From NCBI RefSeq assembly GCF_001592965.1, contig NZ_LRPC01000012.1:372001-436000 (forward strand): 64,000 bases of DNA, read 5' to 3'. Under the pieces are notes generated by a model, which searched no databases, was not told the DNA's origin, and worked only from the letters and a program-made list of their open reading frames with translations. The DNA comes from Roseivirga spongicola (GTDB lineage Bacteria; Bacteroidota; Bacteroidia; Cytophagales; Cyclobacteriaceae). Shown here piece by piece: positions 53,359 through 63,309 of this stretch (position 1 is the stretch's first letter; each line of letters opens with the position of its first letter). Position numbers and translations under genes: made by a program.

Positions 53359-54895
53359 TTGGAAAATTCATCTAAAGACAAACTAAACGTACTTCTCATT
53401 TCAGAGGGAACTTACCCTTTTTATGGAGGAGGTATTTCCACTTGGAGTCACATGTTGTGTGAGCGAGTGTCTAATGTAGAGTGGACCTTGTATTCTATCA
53501 ATGCTGGGTTTGAGCCCAAGCCAATCTTTGACTTAAGCCCATCGATTAAGGAAGTGATTCAGGTGCCTTTATGGGCGCCAGATGAGCCTCAAGACTACAT
53601 GAGTTTTAGCCAAGACTACTATAAAGTAGTTAACAAGAAGGAACATACTACTCCTATGATTATTAAGGAGAGGTTTGTGCCCATCTTTGAAAGGTTCATT
53701 CAGGCCGTATATCATGGAACCCAAGATATGCGAATGCTAGACGTGGTTTTCTATGATATGTGGGAGTACTTTCAGAAGTTCGACTACAAAGAAACTATGC
53801 AAGATTATGCGGTTTGGGAGGCTTTTAAAAAAGAGGCTACTCAAGAAACCGAAGCGGACGGCTCTTTTACAGCTACACTGTTTGATATTACTGTTGGCCT
53901 GCGGTGGCTTTATCGTTTTCTAATCCCATTTTCTAATCCCATTTTCTATTCCAATTCCCAAGGCAGACCTTTGCCATATTACTCTTTCTGGCTTTCCGCT
54001 AATCCCAGCATTGGTTTTAAAGTACAGGTACGGAACACCGTTAATGATTACAGAACACGGTGTATATGTGCGTGAACGCTTATTATATATTAATAGATCT
54101 GATTACAGCTACTTTATCAAAGACTTTCTGATTAAACTAACAGAAAGCGTTACCAGACTCTCTTATTATAAGGCAGATAAAATACTTTCTGTCAATAAAT
54201 TCAATATAACATGGGAGTTGATGTATGGAGCTACAGAAGATAAGATTGAGATAACCTACAATGGTGTAGATCATGAAAAGTTTGCCCCCAGAGAAAAACC
54301 AGATCACCTCAAGGCGATACCAACAGTTGTGGCTGCGGCCCGAATTTTCGAGCTTAAAGATGTACTCACTATGATTCGCTCCTGTGCCGTGGTTAGAGAG
54401 CAGATTCCTGATGTTCAGTACTTGGTTTATGGAGATAAGAATGCCGTGCCTGAATATACAAAGCAGTGTGAGGAACTTATTAAAGAGCTCAAGTTAGAGA
54501 ATAACTTCTTTTTGAAAGGTTATCATAGCCAACCACACCTTATTTTTAGTGAGGGCGATATTTCCATATTAACCTCTATATCAGAAGGTTTCCCCTTCAC
54601 CGTACTAGAGTCAATGAGTTGTGGAGTGCCAGTTGTAGCAACTGATGTTGGAGGTGTGGCAGAGGCCATAGATGAAGGCTCTGGCTTTGTTTGCAAGCCT
54701 AGAGACCCTAAGGCAATTGGAGAAAAAGTAGTAAAGCTCTTATCAGACATTGATCTTAGGAAGCGAATGAGTGAACATGGACGACAACGAGTGATTGACA
54801 ATTTTACTCTAGATATTTTCATAGACTCTTATGAAAAAATATACGAAGGTGTTTATAAGGCCCATCAACGTAAATTGAAGGAGTTGTTGCAATGA
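53359..54895 (+). pseudogene. pelF: PelF-like glycosyltransferase, split by a 13-bp tandem duplication
   Basis: The N-terminal part (LNVLLISEGTYPFYGGGIST) and C-terminal GT4 domain (ESMSCGVPVVATDVGG, GYHSQPHLIFSEGDISIL) together make a PelF-type transferase that polymerises the Pel chain from UDP-sugar. In this sequence the frame breaks after residue 196, because TTTTCTAATCCCA is present twice in tandem (53916-53941). Dropping one copy gives the continuous reading RFLIPFSIPIPKADLCHIT, then KYRYGTPLMITEHGVY. The gene starts at TTG (53359), right after an in-frame stop at 53353. The second half is open from 54011, so a truncated C-terminal product is conceivable. Confidence 0.85.
53916..53941. 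repeat. Exact 13-bp tandem duplication inside pelF
   Basis: Two identical units TTTTCTAATCCCA lie head to tail; a third, imperfect unit (TTTTCTATTCCA) follows directly. 13 bp is not a multiple of three and shifts the reading frame. The repeat array could expand or contract by replication slippage. Confidence 0.9.
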
Positions 54896-56499
54896 ACCAA
54901 ACTCAGAAAATAGAGCAACTTGGTTACGATGTCTATGATAAAATAGGTAAGCCAGTGAATGAGAATGTGGTTCGAGCTATGCTGGAATCTATGAGTATTA
55001 GAACCATTGATGCCAAACAAGACTACGGGATAAACGATCTGCAAGACTTGGCAAAGTTGGTATACAATCAAATAACTTCGCCAAGTTTTCTGGAACAAAA
55101 CCCGAGTGATTTACCAGTCAACGAGCAATTTAGATCAGACCTTACTTCGGCTTCAGACTACCTTAAAATCAAGACTAAATACTTTTTTTATTACTATCCA
55201 TTAGGCCTTTTTCATGGTGTGCCGGTGTTTTTGCAAATAGCCACAATAATTGCTTTTGGATACTCCATGTGGACCTATACAGGCTTTAATCAACTGCAGT
55301 CTACTGCGGTAGTATTAGGGGTGATTTTTGGACTTATAGGAACGGGAGGCTTTGTTCAGGTAATAGGTAGGCAAGTATCTCACTACTGGTTTAGCAATGA
55401 TTTTCAACAGGCTAAGCGAAGTACCATCATGGTAATAAGAGATGGACTGCTGTTTATGGGGGTATTGAGCTTATTGGCTTTGATACTCAACTTTTTTGCC
55501 AATTTCTATCCATATAAATTTCTTTGGCTAGTTTACGCTTATGCCTTTTCAATAGGCACTTTACTTTTGTTATCAGCAGTTTTTCACCCCTTGAAAGAAC
55601 GCTGGGTTATTACGGTGGCCTTTATATTGGCTGCAAGTTTATCTCTTACTCTTCACCTCTATACCTCATTAGAAACTTATTATACTCATTGGATAGGTAT
55701 TTGGACTGCTATAGGTCTGATGCTGGCTTATTTGGTGTGGTTTTTCAAAAAGAAGGTAAAGAGTATAAAAACGTTTAGTAGAGCCACCTCTAAAAGTGCG
55801 GCTATGGTTTACAGAAACTACCGTTACTTCTTTTATGGCTTGGTGTTCTTTGTTTTCATCTTCACAGATAGATTTTTAGCTTGGTCTACCGCTAATGATG
55901 GAGCCTTACCTTACATTCTATACTACGAAAAGAATTATGAGATAGGCATGGATATAGCCATTCTTATCTTCTTTCTACTAGTAGGTGTTTTGGAATTTAG
56001 CATTGCCTCATTCAGTACGTTTACGGATATATTACAGAAACAAGTGGCATACAATAAAGCCCACGTCTTTAATAGAAAGTCGCTCAACATGTATTGGGAG
56101 CATGTCTTGATTTTGCTAATTGTTGGAGTAGTTATGGTCTTTATCCTTTACCTCATTATTTGGGAAAGATTAGGTTACGAAAGGGCGTTTGATGAAGGAC
56201 TCAACTACATCAGCGTGAAGGTGAGTATAATAGGAGGGTTAGGTTATATTTTAGTGGCTTGGGGTATGCTTAATTCACTATACCTTTTTACCTTAAATAA
56301 ACCCGCCAAACCGTTAAATGCTATTCTAGTGGCATGGTTGGTAAATGTGTTTGTAGGTCTGATAGCCAGTCGTTTGATATCATACGAATATAGTGTTGTC
56401 GGTTTTGCTGTCGGTTCGGCAGTGTATATGATCATGACCTTGAGGAGTACTCTAAGGTTCTTTAAAAATCTTGATTATTTCTATTATGCAGCCTATTAA
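54892..56499 (+). CDS. pelG: PelG-like exopolysaccharide flippase
   Basis: The 535-aa protein has about 12 membrane helices, as in PelG, the MOP-superfamily member that moves Pel across the inner membrane. It is longer than typical PelG (about 455) because some 85 soluble residues precede the first helix (MNQTQKIEQLGYDVYDKIG). The core contains FGLIGTGGFVQVIGRQVSHYW. It overlaps pelF by 4 bp and the next gene by 14 bp, so expression is tightly coupled. Confidence 0.83.
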   Translation: MNQTQKIEQLGYDVYDKIGKPVNENVVRAMLESMSIRTIDAKQDYGINDLQDLAKLVYNQITSPSFLEQNPSDLPVNEQFRSDLTSASDYLKIKTKYFFYYYPLGLFHGVPVFLQIATIIAFGYSMWTYTGFNQLQSTAVVLGVIFGLIGTGGFVQVIGRQVSHYWFSNDFQQAKRSTIMVIRDGLLFMGVLSLLALILNFFANFYPYKFLWLVYAYAFSIGTLLLLSAVFHPLKERWVITVAFILAASLSLTLHLYTSLETYYTHWIGIWTAIGLMLAYLVWFFKKKVKSIKTFSRATSKSAAMVYRNYRYFFYGLVFFVFIFTDRFLAWSTANDGALPYILYYEKNYEIGMDIAILIFFLLVGVLEFSIASFSTFTDILQKQVAYNKAHVFNRKSLNMYWEHVLILLIVGVVMVFILYLIIWERLGYERAFDEGLNYISVKVSIIGGLGYILVAWGMLNSLYLFTLNKPAKPLNAILVAWLVNVFVGLIASRLISYEYSVVGFAVGSAVYMIMTLRSTLRFFKNLDYFYYAAY

Positions 56500-57295
56500 A
56501 AGAATTGCATCATTGCTGGCGTTATTTTCATTTACCAGCATCAATTGCCAAGAAACTATAGCGCAGGCTACTGTACTTGTTTGCTATGGAGATGTAAACC
56601 CAGATAAGATTCGGGGTTATAAATATGTAATACTGGAGTCTGAACATTATAATCCATTCGATGTAAAACTTCTACAAGAAAACAATGAACTGGTTTTAGG
56701 CTACATAAGCATGGGAGAGGTGAGCCCTAGTCGGTTTTATTTTGAGAGTATTAGAGAAAAGACAGTGGGTAAAAACCCTATTTGGGATAGCTATTACTTA
56801 GACCTAGAAGACTCAACTACTCAAGCGGCTATTGTTGGGTTTGTAGATAAAATAAAGGGAAAGGGGTTTGATGGTGTTTTTCTGGATACTGTTGATGTTT
56901 ATGGCCCATGGGGCCCACAGGCCAAGCAAGAAGCAGCTTATGCCAAACTCATAAAGTTCATTAAAGAGAAATACCCTGATTTCCATTTAATGCAGAACGC
57001 GGGGCTGGAAATAGTGCCACGGGTAAAAAATGAGATAAATTCCATTGCCATTGAGTCGGTTATAACCAACTACAACTTCAATAGAGATCAATACAAAATG
57101 CGTAAATCTAGAGAGACTCAAGAAAAGGCTATTGAGTTAAGCACTATTAATGAGAGATACGGTTTGCCGATTATACTTATCGAGTATGCAGATAGTAGGT
57201 CTATGTTCAATAAGGTGAAGACACAGGCCATAAACCTTAAGTGGGACTATTTTATTGGAAATATTGGGTTGGAAAGCTTGCCAAAGTTTAAATGA
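56486..57295 (+). CDS. GH114-like TIM-barrel glycosidase of the Pel locus
   Basis: The start used is the ATG at 56486 (269 aa); an upstream TTG at 56471 would add five residues only. A signal peptide is likely (MQPIKRIASLLALFSFTSI). The rest matches endo-alpha-1,4-polygalactosaminidase (GH114)-like barrels: LVLGYISMGEVSPSRFYF, SYYLDLED, KGFDGVFLDTVDVYG and DFHLMQNAG. In the canonical Pel system this is the hydrolase part of PelA; here it is a separate periplasmic protein. The cut polymer would be a cationic galactosamine-rich chain, by analogy. Confidence 0.8.
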   Translation: MQPIKRIASLLALFSFTSINCQETIAQATVLVCYGDVNPDKIRGYKYVILESEHYNPFDVKLLQENNELVLGYISMGEVSPSRFYFESIREKTVGKNPIWDSYYLDLEDSTTQAAIVGFVDKIKGKGFDGVFLDTVDVYGPWGPQAKQEAAYAKLIKFIKEKYPDFHLMQNAGLEIVPRVKNEINSIAIESVITNYNFNRDQYKMRKSRETQEKAIELSTINERYGLPIILIEYADSRSMFNKVKTQAINLKWDYFIGNIGLESLPKFK

Positions 57296-59265
57296 ATATA
57301 CCCTATACCGATACCATTTTTCTCGGAATCATAAGAATGCTCTTATGGATTCTTTTCCTATACGTTCTGAAAAGGCTCTTTTTTAAAGGGAAACCATCTC
57401 AGAATCAGGTGAAGACCATGGGTAATCTCTGGGCATTTTACGGTAGTATAGTGCTTGTTGTTATTTATCTGTTGGTACAATTCAATAGCTATGACTTGCT
57501 CACAGTAATGGCTTTGATGTTCGTTTTTCTGGTCATGCGGCTAGTGGGTTTTGAAAACCTAAGATTTAAAGGAGAGTCTTGGGTAAGAAAGCGGAGAACT
57601 ATTTTACTGAACGTTATAGAAAATGTAGAAGATAAAGATCCAATCATAGACGTGAGAAAATCTGAGGCGTCTAAAAGGTTCAGTGTTAAAACAGGGTTTT
57701 ATGTGGCTACAGCTGCTTCTATTGTGGCAGTAGCAGCACGATTTTACCTAATGCAGTACGATAATTATCAACTTTCTACCGCTTGGTTTCAAGAGTTGAA
57801 TATTCTAAAAGCTTTAGAAGATCAAGAATGGTTCGGAAGTAACTTGGTGCTTACAGGGCAATATGCCTTCATGAGTTTTTACGGTCTAATTACAGGTATT
57901 AGCACAGAAATGGCTTTAGAGTCTTTTGCCTTATTTCAGGTGTTTATTCTGTGTTTTGTCATTTTCTGGTTTATTGATGCTATGACCAACTCATTGGTTA
58001 CCATTCCACTCTTAGGTACACTGGCTTTTGCACTGTTTTTTAATTTGGCTCCCACTAACATGGCTCAAATTACGCACAGCAAGTCCACTTTTATGGCCAT
58101 GAGCTTTCTGTTGCCCGCTATAATTTTCATCAGGAAGCCTTGGAAGTTATATAAGGAAAGACCCAATGGCTACTTCTTTGGAATGGTCTGCATATTTGCT
58201 GCCATAGCGTTAATAGACCTTTATACACTGGTAATTCTTTTGCCTCCTTTCTTTTTGGTAAGCTTGCCTTTCACTCGAAAACGGTACATTAAATATTACT
58301 TTAAAGCACTTGGAGCATACGTTTTGAGTAGTTCACTGGTATTGCTGTCATACGCTTATTCGGCTTATGAGAAAGGTATTGATTACGGCCTTTTCATTAG
58401 GTCTAACTTATTGTCGGTTTCGGCTAGTACTACTACCGTAAATATGGCTCTAGATTATGATTCAACTGTTTTTGCCTTTCAGGTTTTAAGCCTTGTGGCC
58501 GTTATAGTTATGTTCTTTCTCTACAGAAACAATAGCAGAAAGTGGGTAAGCCCTATGGTATTTATCATTTACGTAAACGCATTAGTGCTTTGGGGGAAAA
58601 CGGGTTTCATCTATTTCGATAATGACCTGCTCAACGAGATATCACCCATGCTTTTGGCTTGCTCCTTGAGCTTTGTCTTTTATATAGCCTATTATTTTTT
58701 GAACTCTAAAGTGATCAGGGTCGAGATCTCGGATGCAGTTTCTGCACCTCTTATATTCATCCTGTTTTTTGCTTTAGCTTATTTCACACAGCAGCCTCTT
58801 TTACAGCGAACACAAAAGCGAGGCACGCTAAGTAAGAATATTCTGGAAGCCTACGAGAAGGTGAAAGATAACTATATACCCTATGGATATGCGGTGGTTA
58901 ATGCTAATAATTTAATACCTATTAGTCGTGGTTCTCATCACTTTATCTCTTACAACGATTTTGTAGAAAACTATCCAGAAAGGGATTCGGTCTACTTTCA
59001 GTATAAAGATGATAAAGACTTTTTGGTAAGAAATACAGAATACATTCTCCCCAATAGTCTATTGATTTTTATCTATGAAAATGTTTCTTCAGAGTTTGCA
59101 GCTAAAGTAAGAGTAAGTAAGGAAACTAATAAAAATGTACTGATTGAGATCGATAGGCTAAGAAAGAAGGGGAGAGAGGTAAGATTGTTTTATAAGAAAG
59201 ATAATCTCAGGGTTTATGAAATAGTGAATAACCCAGGTGAAGCCAAAATTGATGAGTTATTATAA
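57292..59265 (+). CDS. Large polytopic membrane protein of the Pel locus
   Basis: The 657-aa protein has about 12-14 hydrophobic segments and two soluble parts, a 60-residue loop near 95-130 and a C-terminal 130-residue tail (KRGTLSKNILEAYEKVKDNY onward). I recognise no known family. It stands where canonical loci encode PelD/PelE and could supply the inner-membrane scaffold, but it has no GAF/GGDEF domain and so no visible c-di-GMP site. Both ends overlap the neighbouring genes. Confidence 0.6.
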   Translation: MNIPYTDTIFLGIIRMLLWILFLYVLKRLFFKGKPSQNQVKTMGNLWAFYGSIVLVVIYLLVQFNSYDLLTVMALMFVFLVMRLVGFENLRFKGESWVRKRRTILLNVIENVEDKDPIIDVRKSEASKRFSVKTGFYVATAASIVAVAARFYLMQYDNYQLSTAWFQELNILKALEDQEWFGSNLVLTGQYAFMSFYGLITGISTEMALESFALFQVFILCFVIFWFIDAMTNSLVTIPLLGTLAFALFFNLAPTNMAQITHSKSTFMAMSFLLPAIIFIRKPWKLYKERPNGYFFGMVCIFAAIALIDLYTLVILLPPFFLVSLPFTRKRYIKYYFKALGAYVLSSSLVLLSYAYSAYEKGIDYGLFIRSNLLSVSASTTTVNMALDYDSTVFAFQVLSLVAVIVMFFLYRNNSRKWVSPMVFIIYVNALVLWGKTGFIYFDNDLLNEISPMLLACSLSFVFYIAYYFLNSKVIRVEISDAVSAPLIFILFFALAYFTQQPLLQRTQKRGTLSKNILEAYEKVKDNYIPYGYAVVNANNLIPISRGSHHFISYNDFVENYPERDSVYFQYKDDKDFLVRNTEYILPNSLLIFIYENVSSEFAAKVRVSKETNKNVLIEIDRLRKKGREVRLFYKKDNLRVYEIVNNPGEAKIDELL

Positions 59266-62200
59266 TGGGTAGAAGTAAGTATAGCTCTTATATATTCTCT
59301 TGGTGTGTGTTGCTTCTTGTAACCATGAGTTTTTCATGCTCTTCGGACAATGGACAGAGCGAAGGGGCGGTAACTAAAGCTGCGCAAGATCCGCTCGTAA
59401 TCTATTTAGTAGATGAGCAAATGGAGTTTAGCTTAAGTTATTCGGAGCACATGGCAAAAGTCTTCGATTACACTAAAATTCCTTATGAAATACAGACAGT
59501 TCAGGAGTTTAATAGCTATCCATACTACGAGTCGGCATTAAGGGTAATTTATGTCAATAACACAGAACCACTTAACGCTAAAGCCAAAGATGCCCTTTTA
59601 GAGTTTGTTGCCGAAGGAGGAACTCTAGTCTTTCCTAGTGTAAATGAAGATCAAGAAGCAGGGTTTTTGTCAGGCATTAAACCAGATGCTTTTTATATCT
59701 ACGATAGTGAGGCTACAGGTATAACCTTTAAGGCTAATATTTTGCCAGGAGTAAAAGGGAAATCTATTTACCCACTAAAAACTAACCTGAGTTTTAAGGG
59801 AGACAATTTTAAAGAAGATGTAATTGTTTTGGCTACTTCTACATCTGACCCCTCGCACCCTGTAATACTTGAAAATAAAATTGGCAACGGACAAGTAATA
59901 CACTTTAATACTAGTATTCTTTTTGAGAAGCCAGATAGAGGGCTGCTTTATGCGGCAGCTCTGAAAGGGCTGCAAGGAGTGCCTTACCCCATAGTAAACG
60001 CTAGTACCATAATGATAGATGATTTTCCTAATCCAGTGTATGATGTTGAGCCTGAGCCCATAAAATCTGAATTAGGAATAACACAAGCCCAATATGTGAT
60101 GGATGTGTGGTGGCCTGATATGCTTAAAGTAGCTGAGAAGTTCGATATTGATTATTCCGTATACCCTTGTTTCAATTATGACAGAATAAAGGAGCCTCCA
60201 TTTGTATTTACAGAGTGGGATAGACACCGCTCAAAAAGAGCTCAAAAAGAGGTGATTAGTTCGAATTGGTTAATGGAACAGGTTCTTGAAAACCAATTCG
60301 AAATGGCATTTCATGGCTATAATCATGAATCTCTAATTGATAGTATATGGGGTGGTAAAGAATATATGGAAAGCGCACTTATTGCCGCTAGAAAGAAGTG
60401 GAAGGTCAATCGTTTTGGGCCGTTTCCTAAAACTTATGTGCCACCATCTAATGATATTGATAGTATTGGCCTAGTGGCTTTGGCCAATGCTATGCCCGAG
60501 ATGGAGTTTATGTGTTCTATTTACGAGGGTGAGCTGGCTGAAGGTGGGGGGCGAGAATATGATGTAGACCCGTTTGAACCTAGGCTTTTCGATTTCCCTA
60601 GAGTGAGCAGTGGTTATACTTTCAACGATTTTAAAATCTACAATCAAGAATCTCTTTATCTGTTCACAGGTATCTGGAGTCATTTTATTCACCCGGACGA
60701 TGTATATCAATTGCCAGTTGCGAGTAATACTTCTGCAGGAGATTATGGATATAGAAATGCTCAAAGATTAAATTGGTATAAACCTAATAATGGTAAAAAA
60801 GGGATGTTCCATCAGTGGAATGATTACCTACAGTTTGTAGTAGAAACACATCCTTCGACTAGATTTTTAGATGTTTATACTGGGGCCACAATTACCAAAG
60901 ATTGGCGCCAGAGTGACTATGAGTATGAAGAGAATGGAAGTGTCTTTAATGTAAAAAAGAGCAGTAAGAACCAGTGGAGACATAGAGACTATTTCTGGAA
61001 TATGTATGTGGAAAAAAATAATGAAACCAAACTTATTCAAGAATTGGAAATGCTTGAGGTTAATTATTCTAGAACCGCATTTTTTGGTGGCTTCTTATAC
61101 ACCATTGAAACACCTAATCCGGAGTTCATCTTCTCCAAAGATCCAGAATTTCAAGGTGGTTCAGAATATTCTCTAGACGAGGTTTATAGCCAAGTGAAGA
61201 AGCAACTAGATCAATATGCTATTGATAGGGCAGCCGCATCTAGTGGCGATTTATATGTAGAAACTTACGAGCCAGAGCAGCCAGAAGTGGTGGAAGACTC
61301 GGTAGCATGGTTGGTAGAAAACGAAAACCTGAAGGGTGCTACTGATATGCTTTATGAAAGACTTGATAAGCTTGATCAGATGGATACAGCAATATTTAAT
61401 GACTATACCTTATACCTTGCCTATCAGGAAAGGGCAAACGAAGTTTGGTCATTTTTCGAAGAGGTTTATTCGGAGAAGTCTAAGCAACTGGCCCTAGATT
61501 ATGTCAATCACTATCTCATTGAAGAGTACTATCCAAATGAAGAGCTGAACAGACTTTGGTTAGGCCGAATGATTGAAAATGATATGGCTAACACTGATTT
61601 AGTAAGGCAGTATATCAGCCAGTTTTACTCTACCGAGTATCAGGCAGAGCTAAGGAGAGTTATTCAAAGACATTATGAAGCAACTGGTTCGGCAGAAGCC
61701 TATGCAATGTTTATAAGGTATTTGCTAGACTTTGAGGTTGATGAGGTAACGGTAGAATTAAAAAACAAAGCTCCTTCGAGCTATCCTTTATTGTACCCAA
61801 TGGCCACTGGTATCACTTATGCATTTTCAGATTCAGGAATGATTCAGGAGGCATTAACATGGGCAGATTATAGCTCAGAAATCGATATGAAAACCAAGCT
61901 TCAGTGGTGGGTAGATCTGGAAGCTTACAACAAAATGGAATCTGTCTACCTGGAATATATCAAGAACAATCCGTTGGATTATGAGGTAATGGCCTTTGTG
62001 AGCAAAGCCTGGTACGACATTGGAGAATATGAGAGGGGTTCGTTGATTGCGAAAAGACTACCAGAAGCTGATACTTCAAAAGTGAACTTTAAGAAGCAGT
62101 TCAATACCGATGCCAGATACTTTGAGCCAGATGTTCAGAAATTCCTGATGGTTAAAACACCATCGGTTTATTATCCCGATACGCTCAGTGCCTTACAAAA

Positions 62201-63143
62201 GGAGATGAGGTATAATGAGAACAATTCTATCCAATACAATACGGACTATGTAGTCGATAATTTTAAGCAGTCGGTTTGGAATAATTCCGTTACATATAAT
62301 CTCAAGACAAAGAATTTCAATCAGCATAGTCTGTCGGTCACTTACAGTGATATCTCTGATTTAGTGTTGAATAATTTCGATGCGAATAATGTCTCTCATA
62401 GCCTTTATGGTTTAAGGTATCGCTACCAAACTAGAGGAAACACTGAGAAACCGATTTTCTATGCTCTAGGTGGCCTTGAGCAGGACGACCTGTCCACTAC
62501 CTTTTTTACAATTGGAGCAGGGATTTCTAAGTCAAATCAGAAGAATTTTAAGTCTTTAGGTTATACTTTTAGCCCTGTTAAAACAGGCCCTGCAATCAGT
62601 AGAGAAGTTTATTGGGGCGAGTTAGTTGGCTACTACGAGAGTGGTTATGGAAAAACTTTCCAGACATCTTTCTCTCCGGTGCTGACTCATTACACAACTG
62701 GGGCTGTTGAAGGAGCATTAACAGGTCGCTTTTTCTTCAATACAAAGAAGGGAACGGGCTCAAGATTTTCTCCTTATGCTGAAGCCTTCGTTTCGGGCGC
62801 CAATGAAAACCAAGAAGATGGGAATCCATACTGGATCATCGATAGCCGATTCTATGGTGGTGGTGGTCTTGCTTGGACCTATGGTCAAGTTCAATCACGT
62901 AAACTATATGTTCGCTTAGAAGCCGGTGCGTTCTATGATTCTTATACTGATAATTTCATCCGTTTTACGGGGAACTTTGCCTTTCCAATCAAGGAATTCA
63001 CCTACGTAACAGGTCAGTTCGAATACTTTAATCAGGCACTTTATTACTCTAATGGCTTCCAATTTGGAATCAAACACTTTTTCCGAAGAAGAAAGGAGTA
63101 TGGCTACAAGCCACGGGAATACGAAGAGTGGTATGAAGAGTAG
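59265..63143 (+). CDS. PelA/PelB-like fusion: deacetylase, TPR and outer-membrane barrel
   Basis: The 1292-aa protein is exported, with a lipoprotein-like signal (Cys25). Residues 40-235 resemble the glutaminase-like Rossmann domain of PelA. Residues about 245-600 look like a polysaccharide deacetylase (DUF2194-like) with IDDF (Asp252/253) and HGYNH (His350, His354) as metal ligands. Residues about 650-1000 are helical repeats, and about 1000-1292 alternate polar and aromatic strands ending in aromatic residues, as in an outer-membrane barrel (PelB-like). In Pseudomonas these functions are in two proteins. It starts 1 bp inside the upstream stop. Confidence 0.75.
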   Translation: MGRSKYSSYIFSWCVLLLVTMSFSCSSDNGQSEGAVTKAAQDPLVIYLVDEQMEFSLSYSEHMAKVFDYTKIPYEIQTVQEFNSYPYYESALRVIYVNNTEPLNAKAKDALLEFVAEGGTLVFPSVNEDQEAGFLSGIKPDAFYIYDSEATGITFKANILPGVKGKSIYPLKTNLSFKGDNFKEDVIVLATSTSDPSHPVILENKIGNGQVIHFNTSILFEKPDRGLLYAAALKGLQGVPYPIVNASTIMIDDFPNPVYDVEPEPIKSELGITQAQYVMDVWWPDMLKVAEKFDIDYSVYPCFNYDRIKEPPFVFTEWDRHRSKRAQKEVISSNWLMEQVLENQFEMAFHGYNHESLIDSIWGGKEYMESALIAARKKWKVNRFGPFPKTYVPPSNDIDSIGLVALANAMPEMEFMCSIYEGELAEGGGREYDVDPFEPRLFDFPRVSSGYTFNDFKIYNQESLYLFTGIWSHFIHPDDVYQLPVASNTSAGDYGYRNAQRLNWYKPNNGKKGMFHQWNDYLQFVVETHPSTRFLDVYTGATITKDWRQSDYEYEENGSVFNVKKSSKNQWRHRDYFWNMYVEKNNETKLIQELEMLEVNYSRTAFFGGFLYTIETPNPEFIFSKDPEFQGGSEYSLDEVYSQVKKQLDQYAIDRAAASSGDLYVETYEPEQPEVVEDSVAWLVENENLKGATDMLYERLDKLDQMDTAIFNDYTLYLAYQERANEVWSFFEEVYSEKSKQLALDYVNHYLIEEYYPNEELNRLWLGRMIENDMANTDLVRQYISQFYSTEYQAELRRVIQRHYEATGSAEAYAMFIRYLLDFEVDEVTVELKNKAPSSYPLLYPMATGITYAFSDSGMIQEALTWADYSSEIDMKTKLQWWVDLEAYNKMESVYLEYIKNNPLDYEVMAFVSKAWYDIGEYERGSLIAKRLPEADTSKVNFKKQFNTDARYFEPDVQKFLMVKTPSVYYPDTLSALQKEMRYNENNSIQYNTDYVVDNFKQSVWNNSVTYNLKTKNFNQHSLSVTYSDISDLVLNNFDANNVSHSLYGLRYRYQTRGNTEKPIFYALGGLEQDDLSTTFFTIGAGISKSNQKNFKSLGYTFSPVKTGPAISREVYWGELVGYYESGYGKTFQTSFSPVLTHYTTGAVEGALTGRFFFNTKKGTGSRFSPYAEAFVSGANENQEDGNPYWIIDSRFYGGGGLAWTYGQVQSRKLYVRLEAGAFYDSYTDNFIRFTGNFAFPIKEFTYVTGQFEYFNQALYYSNGFQFGIKHFFRRRKEYGYKPREYEEWYEE

Positions 63144-63309
63144 TTAGAATAGTGCAAGAGAGAAAGTCTGTAAAAGGATTAATGCTCTCAAGGGTTACTA
63201 TCAGAAAGGGAGAGCCGCAACTTTTATAATAAATCTTATTGAATCAGTTTCCTTGGAGCTTGCTTGTATCGGAAATGCATCGTCTAATGTCCTCCTTGGC
63301 GAAGGTGGA

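Noticed and set aside
54011-54895. C-terminal glycosyltransferase half as an independent gene
   Set aside because: It lacks the N-terminal Rossmann half present just upstream in another frame, and one 13-bp repeat explains the break; it is part of a disrupted pelF.
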